From: Promethearchaeota archaeon
GTDB lineage: Archaea > Asgardarchaeota > Lokiarchaeia > Sigyniarchaeales > SOKP01
Reading direction: 5' to 3'
Assembly (NCBI GenBank): GCA_019058425.1
Contig: JAHPYZ010000021.1
Coordinates: 5,793-56,689 of the forward strand
DNA: 50,897 bases
The translations under genes and the position numbers were made by a program. Position 1 is the stretch's first letter; the number at the start of each line of letters is the position of its first letter. Under the pieces are notes generated by a model. It made no database searches, was not told where the DNA came from, and was given only the letters and a program-made list of their open reading frames with translations. Shown here piece by piece: positions 18,904 to 28,087 of this stretch.

Positions 18904-20094
18904 TTATTCCTGTACAATTTCTTTGTTTAATTTTTGAATAATTATATCCCACTTGAATTTTTCTTGAATTTTTTTTAATCCTGCATTCCCTAATTTTGTT
19001 CTTAAATGATTATCCTCTATCAACATAGATAATTTTTGAATTAATTCTTTTTGTGTAAAATTACTCCTAATCACAAAACCTGTATCATTATTATTAACTA
19101 TATCCTTTGAAATTGGAGTAGTTAAAAAACTCTTCTTACAAGCCATATATTCGATACATTTTGTAGGCATGCAGTATTGAACATATTTTGAACGAGAAAA
19201 TCTACCTATCCCAATATCAGAATTATTAATAAAGAACGGAATGGCATGATTTGGTTTTACACCAATAAAGTGACATTGATTTTGTATATTTTGCATTTTT
19301 ATATAATTTAAATAGTAATTAATATCAGGACCATGTCCAATTAAGATAAAATGAGTATCTTTATATGATTTTAAAACTTCTGGTAATGTATGTAAAAAGT
19401 TATGTAATCCATATTTTTTAATTATAGTTCCAATAAATATTATGATATTTTCACATCCATATTTCTGCTTTAGAGTATCTTGATTTTTATATGGGTAGAA
19501 CAGATTAGTGTCAACTCCATTATAATTAACCTTAATTTTTTTTTCTCTCAATTTTTTAAATTTTAATAAATGATTTTTCATCTCATTTGTAGTTACAAAA
19601 AAACATTTTGATCTATAGATAGATTTGTGAATTGGAGGATAAATTAAATAATTATAAAGTTGGTAGAATAGAGAATCTTCTTCTTGATCAACTATAAAAA
19701 GATCATGTGATCTAATTATATGAGGAATTTTCATAATCCTTGATAGATAACCTCCAATAACACTTGCATAATGATGAGGATGAAATTGTGAGAAAATTAT
19801 ATCCGGAATAAATATATTCTTTAATTTGATCAGAAATTTGAACATGTTTTCGAAATGTGAAAAAATAAAACTAAAAGGATATTTAAAAAAGGAACTTGAG
19901 TAATGAATATTATAATTATCAAAATCTTGTTTAAATTTACCATTTTTTAACTCAGAAGATCGAGTTAACTCTTTTGGTGATAAAATTAGTAGTTCATGGC
20001 CAAAATTACTTAAATATTCTACTATTTTTGATTCAATAACTGAAGCTGCTGATAATGATGGTGGAAAGTAATTTACAATATATAATATTTTCAT
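18904..20094 (-). CDS. GT4-family glycosyltransferase, paralogue of the 881-2089 gene
   Basis: A 396-aa GT-B enzyme with N-terminal MKILYIVNYFPPSLSA and C-terminal IIFIGTIIKKYG, FILIGHGP, FIGVKPNHAIPFFIN and TKCIEYMACKKSF. It aligns over its whole length with the gene at 881-2089, including FSQFHPHHYASV, IPHIIRS and FKWD near the end, so the two arose by duplication within this lineage. They may add similar sugars at different positions or in different glycans. It begins at an unambiguous ATG and shares an intergenic region with the divergent methyltransferase gene. Confidence 0.9.
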   Translation of the reverse strand: MKILYIVNYFPPSLSAASVIESKIVEYLSNFGHELLILSPKELTRSSELKNGKFKQDFDNYNIHYSSSFFKYPFSFIFSHFENMFKFLIKLKNIFIPDIIFSQFHPHHYASVIGGYLSRIMKIPHIIRSHDLFIVDQEEDSLFYQLYNYLIYPPIHKSIYRSKCFFVTTNEMKNHLLKFKKLREKKIKVNYNGVDTNLFYPYKNQDTLKQKYGCENIIIFIGTIIKKYGLHNFLHTLPEVLKSYKDTHFILIGHGPDINYYLNYIKMQNIQNQCHFIGVKPNHAIPFFINNSDIGIGRFSRSKYVQYCMPTKCIEYMACKKSFLTTPISKDIVNNNDTGFVIRSNFTQKELIQKLSMLIEDNHLRTKLGNAGLKKIQEKFKWDIIIQKLNKEIVQE

Positions 20095-20256
20095 TTTTTT
20101 AGTTTATATCTTTTATTTCTTATTATTGCTTTTTTTTTTATTAAAGTTTATTAGAAATTATCTTCTTTTAATTTATAATTCCCAAATGATTTTACTTATT
20201 GAAAAAGACACTATTTTTTGGTTTAAGTAATTATAAGAAAAAGAGTATGAAAAATA

Positions 20257-21042
20257 TTGAAGAAAAGAAAAATTCTTCACTTGTCATATTTCTATAAAAA
20301 CGTAGAAAATAAGGAAAATAAATATATATATAGTAAAATTCTGTATGATTCTAATTCTTTTTTCTTAGATTTCTATATGTATAGACATTTATATTATGCC
20401 ATAAATCTAATTAATCCTAGAAAATGCAAATATATTATAGATTTAGGATGCGCTGATGGACCACTTTTACCAAATGTAAATCAATATGGAAAATTTAATA
20501 TTGGTATTGATCTAAACTTAGATTATTTAGAGTATGCAAGGAATTTGATTAACTATCATGAATTTCCTTTATTAAAAACAGCATTAATTAATGCTGAAGG
20601 TAAAAAATTACCGATAAAAAATGAAAGTATAGACACTGTCATATGTCTTGAAGTTTTTGAACACGTGCCTAAGGTTTTAAACTTAATTAATGAAATTAAG
20701 CGAATTTTGAAATATGATGGTGAATTAATATACTCCTTGCCGATCGAAATTGGATTTTCCTTATTATTTAGAGATTTGATAGGTAGAATTTTAAGTTTTC
20801 CAAGAGATTCATATAATCTGAGAGAATTAATAAGGAATGGTATTTTGAAGAAACCGAATACTCAAAGAATTTATTATCCCCAAACGCGAATTTATAGTCA
20901 CAAAAATTTTGATTATAGAATTCTTCAGAATTATATTAAAAATAATTTTAAAATTCTAAAAAAAAATTTTTCTCCACTCCCCTTTCTGAAAACTTTAAAC
21001 CCACATTTAATATGTAAAGTACAAAAAAAAAGACCAAATTAA
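20257..21042 (+). CDS. Class I SAM-dependent methyltransferase
   Basis: A methyltransferase of up to 261 aa. Motif I is IDLGCADGPL at residues 61-70, then GIDLNLDYLEYAR, and the Methyltransf_11-type core DTVICLEVFEHVPK followed by EIKRILKYDGELIYSLP. The frame opens just after a stop at 20248, and the first usable codon is TTG 20257; an ATG at 20247 is out of frame and reaches a stop after 16 codons. An internal Met at residue 41 is a shorter alternative, but it would remove a region that is usually part of the fold. Possible sugar methylation is inferred from context. Confidence 0.82.
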   Translation: MKKRKILHLSYFYKNVENKENKYIYSKILYDSNSFFLDFYMYRHLYYAINLINPRKCKYIIDLGCADGPLLPNVNQYGKFNIGIDLNLDYLEYARNLINYHEFPLLKTALINAEGKKLPIKNESIDTVICLEVFEHVPKVLNLINEIKRILKYDGELIYSLPIEIGFSLLFRDLIGRILSFPRDSYNLRELIRNGILKKPNTQRIYYPQTRIYSHKNFDYRILQNYIKNNFKILKKNFSPLPFLKTLNPHLICKVQKKRPN

Positions 21043-21130
21043 ATTTATTATTTACTTTCTTAATTATAATAGAATAAATTAATAATCCTCTTTTTAAAAA
21101 ATTATTATTAAAATTAGAGATATTCTTAAA

Positions 21131-22243
21131 ATGATTGGAAAAAATTCTTTAGAACAAAAAATCTGCATTATAATGGGAACTCGCCCTGAAATTATAAAGT
21201 TTGCCCCTCTAATCAGGGAATTTGAATGCGAAGGATTTGATTTTGATGTCATTTTTACTGGTCAACATTATGATTATCGATTATCAAAAGTATTTTTTAA
21301 AGACTTAAATTTAGAGAATCCCAATTACCATTTAAAAATTGGGAAAGGAAGCCAAGGAATGCAAACAGGTAAAATACTCATTAAGTTAGAAAAAATCTTA
21401 AATAATATCAAACCTAATATAGTATTAGTTCAAGGAGATACTAATTCTGCTTTAGCTGGGGCGCTTAATGCAGTAAAATTACAAATAAAACTTGGACATA
21501 TCGAAGCAGGACTTCGTTCTTATGATTATCGTATGCCAGAAGAGCATAATAGACGAATAATAGATCATATTTCAGATTTATTGTTTGCTCCTACGGATAA
21601 TTCTGTGGAAATTCTAAAAAGCGAGAATGTACGAGGAAAAATATACAATACTGGAAATACCGTAATTGATGCGTGTATTCAGCATTTAAAATTAGTTGAG
21701 GAAAAATCGAATATAATGTCAAATATTCCCTTTAATAATTTTATATTGGTAACCTCACACAGAGCAGAAAATGTTGATAATCCTAATATTTTAAAGAATT
21801 TAACAGATTTGTTTCTAGATATACCTAAAAAAATTGTATTTCCATTACATCCTCGTACAAGGAAAAGACTAAAGCAGTATGGGCTATATGAAAAATTAAT
21901 AAATGCTAAGCATATTCTCATTTTACCCCCCCTAGGTTATTTTGATTTGTTGAAATTAATGCAGAAATGTGATTTTATTATCACTGACTCAGGCGGAATT
22001 CAGGAAGAAGCCACAGCTCCAGGGATAAATAAATTTACCTTTGTGATAAGAAAAACTACTGATAGACCTGAATCATGTGAAGTTGGATTTAGTAAATTAG
22101 TAGGTACAACTAAAAATGATATTTTAAATTCTATTAAAGTTTTTCTTAAAAATAGAACAGACGTACCAAATAAATCTCCTTATGGTGATGGCCATACTAG
22201 TAAAAAAATATCTTCAATAATTCTAAAAGAATTAAAAAATTAA
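21131..22243 (+). CDS. wecB: UDP-N-acetylglucosamine 2-epimerase, non-hydrolysing
   Basis: A 370-aa WecB/MnaA enzyme that interconverts UDP-GlcNAc and UDP-ManNAc in the cytosol. Diagnostic motifs are IMGTRPEIIKFAPLI (14-28), FTGQHYDYRLS, VQGDTNSALAGA, GHIEAGLRSYD, MPEEHNRRIIDH, GNTVIDA, SHRAENVDN (209-217, with catalytic His/Arg/Glu) and TDSGGIQEEA. Length and motif order match the family exactly. Its product can feed ManNAc or, after oxidation by a WecC-type dehydrogenase not seen here, ManNAcA into the glycan. A GT4 gene follows 36 nt downstream on the same strand. Confidence 0.95.
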   Translation: MIGKNSLEQKICIIMGTRPEIIKFAPLIREFECEGFDFDVIFTGQHYDYRLSKVFFKDLNLENPNYHLKIGKGSQGMQTGKILIKLEKILNNIKPNIVLVQGDTNSALAGALNAVKLQIKLGHIEAGLRSYDYRMPEEHNRRIIDHISDLLFAPTDNSVEILKSENVRGKIYNTGNTVIDACIQHLKLVEEKSNIMSNIPFNNFILVTSHRAENVDNPNILKNLTDLFLDIPKKIVFPLHPRTRKRLKQYGLYEKLINAKHILILPPLGYFDLLKLMQKCDFIITDSGGIQEEATAPGINKFTFVIRKTTDRPESCEVGFSKLVGTTKNDILNSIKVFLKNRTDVPNKSPYGDGHTSKKISSIILKELKN

Positions 22244-22279
22244 TGTAAAATGATTTTATTAAAATAAATATTGATTTAA

Positions 22280-23314
22280 ATGCGAATCCTGATGCTTGTA
22301 CCCTCATTTTTCCCTCATATTGGAGGTGTAGAAAAACATACATTAGAGATATCTAGAAACTTAATAATACAAGGTCATGATATTGTAATTTTTACCTTAA
22401 AATTTGATGAAAAATTAGCTAATTTTGAAAAATTTAATAAGATATCAATTATCAGGCTCCTCAAAAAGAACTATTTCAAAATTTGGAGTCAACTTTTAAA
22501 ATATAGAAGTTGGATTAAAAATTTTGATATAATTCATTGTCATGATTTTCCTACCTTTTATTGGTTTATCCCACTTTTAATATATAATTCTAATCTTTAT
22601 ATCACATTTCATGGATTTGAGAAATATCCGATCCCAAAAATCTATATTTTTCTTAGAAAAATAGCTGAAATTGTTGCAAAAGGAAATATCTGTGTTGGAA
22701 AGTTTATTACCAAATATTATAAAACAAAACCAACTTTTATTACTTATGGAGGCATGAATATACCTAAAAAGTATGAATTATTTTTACCAATTAATATAAC
22801 TCAAAAATCTGCTTTATTTATTGGACGTTTAGAAACCGATACGGGGATATTAGAATATATAAAGGCTATTAAAATTCTAAAATATGATTATAATGTTGAA
22901 ATCACTCTTGAAATCTGTGGTGATGGCAAATTAAGGAATATAATTGAAAAATTCTCCAAGAAATATGATCTAAAAATAAAAATCAATGGTTTTATAAATG
23001 AGATCAACGATTTTTATAATAAGAGCGAAATAATATTGTGCTCAGGTTATTTAAGCATATTAGAGGCTCTTAGTAAAAAAAAATTAGTAATTAGTATTTA
23101 CCAAAACCAATTAAAAAAAGATTATTTAATGTTATCCCCGTTTAAAAAATTTATTCTGATAGCAAAAACTCCAGATGAGATTGCATCGTATATTGTTAAA
23201 TTCCCTGAAATGAACGAGGATATAAATAATAAAATTAATAACGGATATAATTTTTCCTTAAATAATGATTGGGTTAATCTTGTACAACTTTATATGAAGT
23301 TATGGAAGAAATAA
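22280..23314 (+). CDS. GT4-like glycosyltransferase
   Basis: A 344-aa GT-B enzyme. The N-terminus MRILMLVPSFFPHIGGVEKHT is the classical GT4 glycine loop for acceptor/donor contact. The C-terminal half has SALFIGRLETDTGI and EICGDGKL, but the usual E-x7-E is weak: the segment reads CSGYLSILEALSKKK, keeping only the second Glu. It follows wecB closely and ends 14 nt before a converging gene. It may use the ManNAc-type donor made by WecB, inferred from position. Confidence 0.87.
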   Translation: MRILMLVPSFFPHIGGVEKHTLEISRNLIIQGHDIVIFTLKFDEKLANFEKFNKISIIRLLKKNYFKIWSQLLKYRSWIKNFDIIHCHDFPTFYWFIPLLIYNSNLYITFHGFEKYPIPKIYIFLRKIAEIVAKGNICVGKFITKYYKTKPTFITYGGMNIPKKYELFLPINITQKSALFIGRLETDTGILEYIKAIKILKYDYNVEITLEICGDGKLRNIIEKFSKKYDLKIKINGFINEINDFYNKSEIILCSGYLSILEALSKKKLVISIYQNQLKKDYLMLSPFKKFILIAKTPDEIASYIVKFPEMNEDINNKINNGYNFSLNNDWVNLVQLYMKLWKK

Positions 23315-23328
23315 TTAAACTATAAAAT

Positions 23329-25404
23329 TCAAATTATTTTTTTTGCGAAAGTCCAATTCCCTTGATTTTTGTATATTATCTCAAATTCTGTTAACAATTC
23401 ATTATTAAAATCATTATTAAAACTATTTATATTAAAAAATAAATATTCAATATTAGTGTCTTTATAAAAACTCCTGAAACCTTTATAATCTGAGAATATA
23501 TAAAAGTTTATAATGATTTTATTTAGTTTTGGATAGTTTAATAAATCATAATTAGTGTACCATAAATAATATTTGTAATTTACTTTTTCTATAAGAATAA
23601 TTGTATCACTTAAAGGTGGGTTTTCATTAAAATGATTACAAGTAAACAGAATAGCATCAGTATGGCTATCTTGAAAATATTGAAAATATTGAACTCTTTT
23701 AAAGTTATTAAAATATAAAAATAGACTAGTACTAACTATTAAAGAAATTGAGATAATTCTTGTTATTTTCTTAGAGATCTTTTTTCTTATCTGAAAATTT
23801 ATCTTAATAATCTTTAATTTTTTAACTGTTTTTCTAAAAAATCTTAGTAGGAATATAAATGTAAGAGAAAAAATTAAAGCCCATAAACCCGCAAATAACT
23901 CAAAAAATCTTTTAAAAAATCTGGAGAAAAAGTTTATTCCAGTTGATAATATTGTTGAACAAAAAAATATATCAATAATATATAAAATTACATAACATAA
24001 AAAAGTTAGGAAGAATGTGAACTTTATAAAATTTGCTAGATTTATTTGTTTCTGCTTGAGATTATAATGTTTTTTGAAAGGTATATATAAACCTAAGACA
24101 ACTACTAAGATACTAATCCCCAAGGTTTCATCAGTAAATCTTGTAAAAATACTTAAAATACCCTTTTCAAAATTCGGAGAAGATATTTGGATAAAATTAC
24201 TATAAAACATCCTATTAATAAATAAATCATAAAAACCTTTAACAATGTCAACAGTCATAATTAAATTATCTAAAAGAAAATTTGGTATTTTTAATACAAT
24301 AAAAGCGCTATAATATTCAAAAATATTAAATTTCAGTCTAAAAGAAGTTATCAATATAAATGGATATACAAACAATATGATTATTAGAAATAAATAAAAC
24401 TCCTCAAGGTAAAATTTTTTCCAATTTGGAATTTTTTTGATTCTCATTTTATTTGCTTTAATTTCTATTTTAAATGATGATAAAAGTTCATATAAAAAGA
24501 AAAAAAATAAAATATACAACCCATAAAGCTGATGACATAATAAAAGCCCTCCTATTATAATACCCCTAATTTCTACTTTTTTTATTGATTTTTTTAACTC
24601 AAATGAACAAAGAAATAAATAAACTAATGTCGTTGCTAATGTTGATGGAACTAATAGGGTATATCTATAAGCTGAATAATTAAAACTTAAATAAATTACC
24701 AAAGTCATGAATATATTTATGTTTTTTTTGAAAAATGATTTTGAAATGCAATGAAGTGAAATTAAATTAATACTCATTAATATTAATGGAAAATATTTAC
24801 AAAAATAATAGAATAAATAATAATCATCGACGAATGATACAATTGTGCAGCAGAAATAAACATAACCGTTAGGAAAAGTATCGTAAGAATTATAATCAAG
24901 AAAACCATTTTCATGTAAATACCAGATTTCTTTTGACCAAATGTAAGGATCATTACTAGCTAATGACAAGGATCTTGAAATGAAATAATTCTGCAGTATA
25001 AACATCATTATAATTGAGATTATTAAAGGCCAATAATCTAGAAAAAACTTTTTTAAATTAGTTTTTAAATGATCTTTACTCATCGAAAGAGTGAAATTCT
25101 TTTTCTTTAAAATATAAATTACAAAAGTAAAATCTATTATTATAAACGGCAAATATATTGAAATGAAGTTAAATGGTAAAAAATAATTTAATATTATTGA
25201 AAAGAAAATGTGAACACTTATCCCAACTGCTAAATAAATCAATATATTAGACAATTTTGTTTGATTATAAGTTCTTTTCTTGTCTAGAAGAAAAAATATA
25301 ATGTAACCAAAAATTGTAAAAATAATAAGATAAAAAACCGAAAGTAAAATTATTATTAAGAGATACATATTAGGGTAATTACTTATTTTTAAAAAAAAAT
25401 TCAC
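23329..25404 (-). CDS. Multispanning GT-C-like membrane protein
   Basis: A 691-aa protein with roughly a dozen transmembrane helices and a small C-terminal globular part. After about four helices an exposed loop holds SNDPYIW (Asp152), followed by a long amphipathic stretch and an aromatic YDTFPNGYVYF segment. This resembles the first catalytic loop of GT-C enzymes such as STT3/AglB or polyprenyl-phosphate-sugar transferases. Two more proteins in the window (30915 and 48662) share the DP[W/Y] layout. It probably acts on the outer face using lipid-linked sugars. The start is taken as GTG 25404; an internal ATG 12 codons later is possible. No confident family name. Confidence 0.6.
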   Translation of the reverse strand: MNFFLKISNYPNMYLLIIILLSVFYLIIFTIFGYIIFFLLDKKRTYNQTKLSNILIYLAVGISVHIFFSIILNYFLPFNFISIYLPFIIIDFTFVIYILKKKNFTLSMSKDHLKTNLKKFFLDYWPLIISIIMMFILQNYFISRSLSLASNDPYIWSKEIWYLHENGFLDYNSYDTFPNGYVYFCCTIVSFVDDYYLFYYFCKYFPLILMSINLISLHCISKSFFKKNINIFMTLVIYLSFNYSAYRYTLLVPSTLATTLVYLFLCSFELKKSIKKVEIRGIIIGGLLLCHQLYGLYILFFFFLYELLSSFKIEIKANKMRIKKIPNWKKFYLEEFYLFLIIILFVYPFILITSFRLKFNIFEYYSAFIVLKIPNFLLDNLIMTVDIVKGFYDLFINRMFYSNFIQISSPNFEKGILSIFTRFTDETLGISILVVVLGLYIPFKKHYNLKQKQINLANFIKFTFFLTFLCYVILYIIDIFFCSTILSTGINFFSRFFKRFFELFAGLWALIFSLTFIFLLRFFRKTVKKLKIIKINFQIRKKISKKITRIISISLIVSTSLFLYFNNFKRVQYFQYFQDSHTDAILFTCNHFNENPPLSDTIILIEKVNYKYYLWYTNYDLLNYPKLNKIIINFYIFSDYKGFRSFYKDTNIEYLFFNINSFNNDFNNELLTEFEIIYKNQGNWTFAKKII

Positions 25405-25626
25405 TTTTTAAGATTATTGTTTATTACTATTTAGACATTACTATTGTAAGAAATACTAATCAAAAAAAGGCTTTTTTAAAAAATTTTAATTCAATTTTAA
25501 TAATAAGGAATTAATGTAAATTTCCTTTCAAAAGACAGAATATTTACATAGTTTGTCATTAAATGATTTTTTAAGTAATAATAAACTATAATTGTATATT
25601 TTTTCAAATTATTCTAATGTTCTCTA

Positions 25627-26637
25627 ATGGCAAAATTTTTTTATAATCTACATGGACTATTAAAAATAAGATCAGATATTAACCTTAATTTCAATTATTT
25701 TAGGCATGAAAAGCTAAATTATAATTTAGATATAAGATTAGTGAAAGATTTTAACGTTAATAAAAAAAATCTTAAAAAACTTGGATTATTTTATTATGGC
25801 CTTGAAAATAATGATAGCATTTATTTTGAGAGTAGATTCTCTGGATTTAGACCTAGAGTTTTTTTAAAGAACCTATCAGGGAAAACTACCTTATTAATTA
25901 ATAAAGCATTTTATCTTACTAGGCTTCCTATTAATTTTCATAACTTCATTAAAATTATCTTGCAAATGAAATTATCAATAATGGGCTATAGTTTATTACA
26001 TTCTGCTTGTTTGGAATATAATGGTGAAGGAATTTTGATTTCAGCTCTTGCTGATACCGGAAAATCGACAACAGTACTTAACTGTTTAAGAAAGAAGTCT
26101 TTTTCTTATTTATCAGATGATTTAATAATTATAGATAAAGAGAGAATAGCTTATTGTATGCCACGTCTGATAAATTTTAGAACACTAAAAAAAACAGGAT
26201 ATTTTGATAACAAAAGTATAAAAAAAAAGTTTTCTTTTGGTAAATTCAAAACTCTACTTTCAGAAATCCCATATCTCTCGGCATATTTTGGTCCAATTGA
26301 TACATTGGATATACATAAGGCATTAGATCTACCTATTAAGCAAGAAACGAAAATTTCAAAAATTTTCATTATTGAAAATGGTGAAGAAACGTGCAATAAA
26401 ATTGAAAAATCTTTAGCATTTCATAAAATCAAAACAATAAATAAGGAAGAACTCGGTACATTGCCTGTTTTATTATATATGTATACTTATTTAAATTCAC
26501 ATACTGATCTTAACAAGATCAAAAATCGAGATGATTATTTAATAGAGAAAATTGTTGAATCCTCTGATTGTTATGCAATAAGTTGTAAAAACCCTAACAA
26601 GTATTCCGAGTTTATTTTTAAAATTTTAGAGAAATAA
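25627..26637 (+). CDS. HPr kinase-like P-loop protein
   Basis: A 336-aa protein whose central part resembles the ATP-binding core of HPr kinase/phosphorylase and related proteins. It has HSACLEYNGEGILISA leading into a P-loop, ALADTGKSTT (140-149), and then YLSDDLIIID, matching the conserved Asp pair after the P-loop in HprK. The N-terminal 120 residues are unlike HprK's HPr-binding domain. Such HprK-like proteins occur in exopolysaccharide and peptide-modification clusters with unknown substrate; some kin phosphorylate serine or small molecules. It precedes the second flippase on the same strand by 84 nt. Confidence 0.7.
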   Translation: MAKFFYNLHGLLKIRSDINLNFNYFRHEKLNYNLDIRLVKDFNVNKKNLKKLGLFYYGLENNDSIYFESRFSGFRPRVFLKNLSGKTTLLINKAFYLTRLPINFHNFIKIILQMKLSIMGYSLLHSACLEYNGEGILISALADTGKSTTVLNCLRKKSFSYLSDDLIIIDKERIAYCMPRLINFRTLKKTGYFDNKSIKKKFSFGKFKTLLSEIPYLSAYFGPIDTLDIHKALDLPIKQETKISKIFIIENGEETCNKIEKSLAFHKIKTINKEELGTLPVLLYMYTYLNSHTDLNKIKNRDDYLIEKIVESSDCYAISCKNPNKYSEFIFKILEK

Positions 26638-26721
26638 CAAAAAAAAAATTTAACATATAAAAATTCTTCTAAAAATTCAATATACCGTAAATTTTAAGCA
26701 ATATTTAGATTTTAAATTCTT

Positions 26722-28017
26722 ATGAAATTTATTAAATCTTTTAAATATAAAATTTCCAAAGATTTTGCATATACACTTCTGGGTAATATTTTTTATGCGG
26801 GTATAAATTTCATAAGTCTTGCATTAATTGCACGTTTTTTAGGACCATATCAATTTGGAGATTTTTCATTGCTATATGCTATATTATCGATGATTGTAAT
26901 TATTATTGATTTTGGGATGGGAGTTAGTGTAGTAAAATTCTCATCAGAATTTTATTCTCAAAAAAAATTTGAGGAGTTTAGAGGATTGTTCAGTATATCA
27001 TTTAAAATAAAATTATATATCTCTATACTTGTATTTATAATCGGAATAGTCTCTTCACAATTGATCTCCACTGTTATATTAAATAATGCTAATTTAACAA
27101 TTCCCTTAATATTAGTATTTATTGGAGGAATAGGCCTTTCCTTATTTGATTTCATGAAATTATATTTTCAATCAAAACAAGAATTTGGAAAATATTCACT
27201 TTATCTTATAATATCCGCATCATTGCAATTTATTTTAATTATATTAATAAGTAACTTTTTTTTCTTGAATTTACTCAATTCAATTTTTATTTTTTGCTTA
27301 ATTCCTTTTATACTATTTTTTGTGATGCTTGTATTAATTGATAAAAGTATTATTTTTTCAAATGTTAAAGCGCAGAATTACAAAAAGATTTTAAATTTCA
27401 ATATTTACATTATTATTTCAAGTCTTTGTGCAATGCTATATAATCGTATTGATTTATTCTTTTTAAATAGCCTCTTAAGTAATAATTCTGTTGGATTATA
27501 TTCAGCAGCTTATCAAACGGCGATTATGATAACATTATTAACTAATAGTATATCCTTTATTCTTTTACCTAAAATTTCCAGTTTACTTAAACCAAAAGAA
27601 ATTAGAGACGCTTATAAAAATATTCTCAAATATTTTTCACTGGTCTATTTAATTATAATTCCTATCGCTTTTATTACTCCTTTCTTAATGATTTTTCTGT
27701 ATGGTATAGAATATTCTCAATCTATTTCAATTTTTCAGATTTTAATATTCTCAATAGGGTTGTCTATTATAATTAATCCACTCTCTATTTTAATATACAA
27801 AGTAAATAAACCCTATATCATTACGATTACGCTTTTATGTGAAATAATCTTTATTATATTATTCGAACCTTTATTTATTCATCTTTTTTATGAATATGGA
27901 GTTGTATATATTAATATTATAACTCATGTCATAGCACTAACCGTCAATATTGCATATCTCTACTATAGACTATATATAAATGATTCGGACCTTGAAGAAT
28001 CATTAAAATTAATTTAA
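26722..28017 (+). CDS. Oligosaccharide flippase (MOP/Wzx-like), second copy
   Basis: A 431-aa integral membrane protein with 12 or more predicted helices. The N-terminus carries the typical family pattern LGNIFYAGINFISLALIARFLGPYQFGDFSLLYA, cut here only for description, and a central YNRIDLFFLNSLLSNNSVGLYSAA segment, the hallmark of PF01943-type flippases. It should flip a lipid-linked glycan to the outside. It is shorter than the flippase at 4697-6250 and not obviously its recent duplicate, so the two probably handle different glycans. Confidence 0.9.
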   Translation: MKFIKSFKYKISKDFAYTLLGNIFYAGINFISLALIARFLGPYQFGDFSLLYAILSMIVIIIDFGMGVSVVKFSSEFYSQKKFEEFRGLFSISFKIKLYISILVFIIGIVSSQLISTVILNNANLTIPLILVFIGGIGLSLFDFMKLYFQSKQEFGKYSLYLIISASLQFILIILISNFFFLNLLNSIFIFCLIPFILFFVMLVLIDKSIIFSNVKAQNYKKILNFNIYIIISSLCAMLYNRIDLFFLNSLLSNNSVGLYSAAYQTAIMITLLTNSISFILLPKISSLLKPKEIRDAYKNILKYFSLVYLIIIPIAFITPFLMIFLYGIEYSQSISIFQILIFSIGLSIIINPLSILIYKVNKPYIITITLLCEIIFIILFEPLFIHLFYEYGVVYINIITHVIALTVNIAYLYYRLYINDSDLEESLKLI

Positions 28018-28087
28018 AGTTTTTACATATTAAATAGAAATCAATTTTTATATGAAAATAATATTAGAAGATCTTATCTTTTTTGAT

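Noticed and set aside
20247-20297. ATG-initiated 16-codon frame just before the methyltransferase start
   Set aside because: It could be a leader peptide or the sign of a frameshift joining the ATG to the gene, but nothing besides position supports either.
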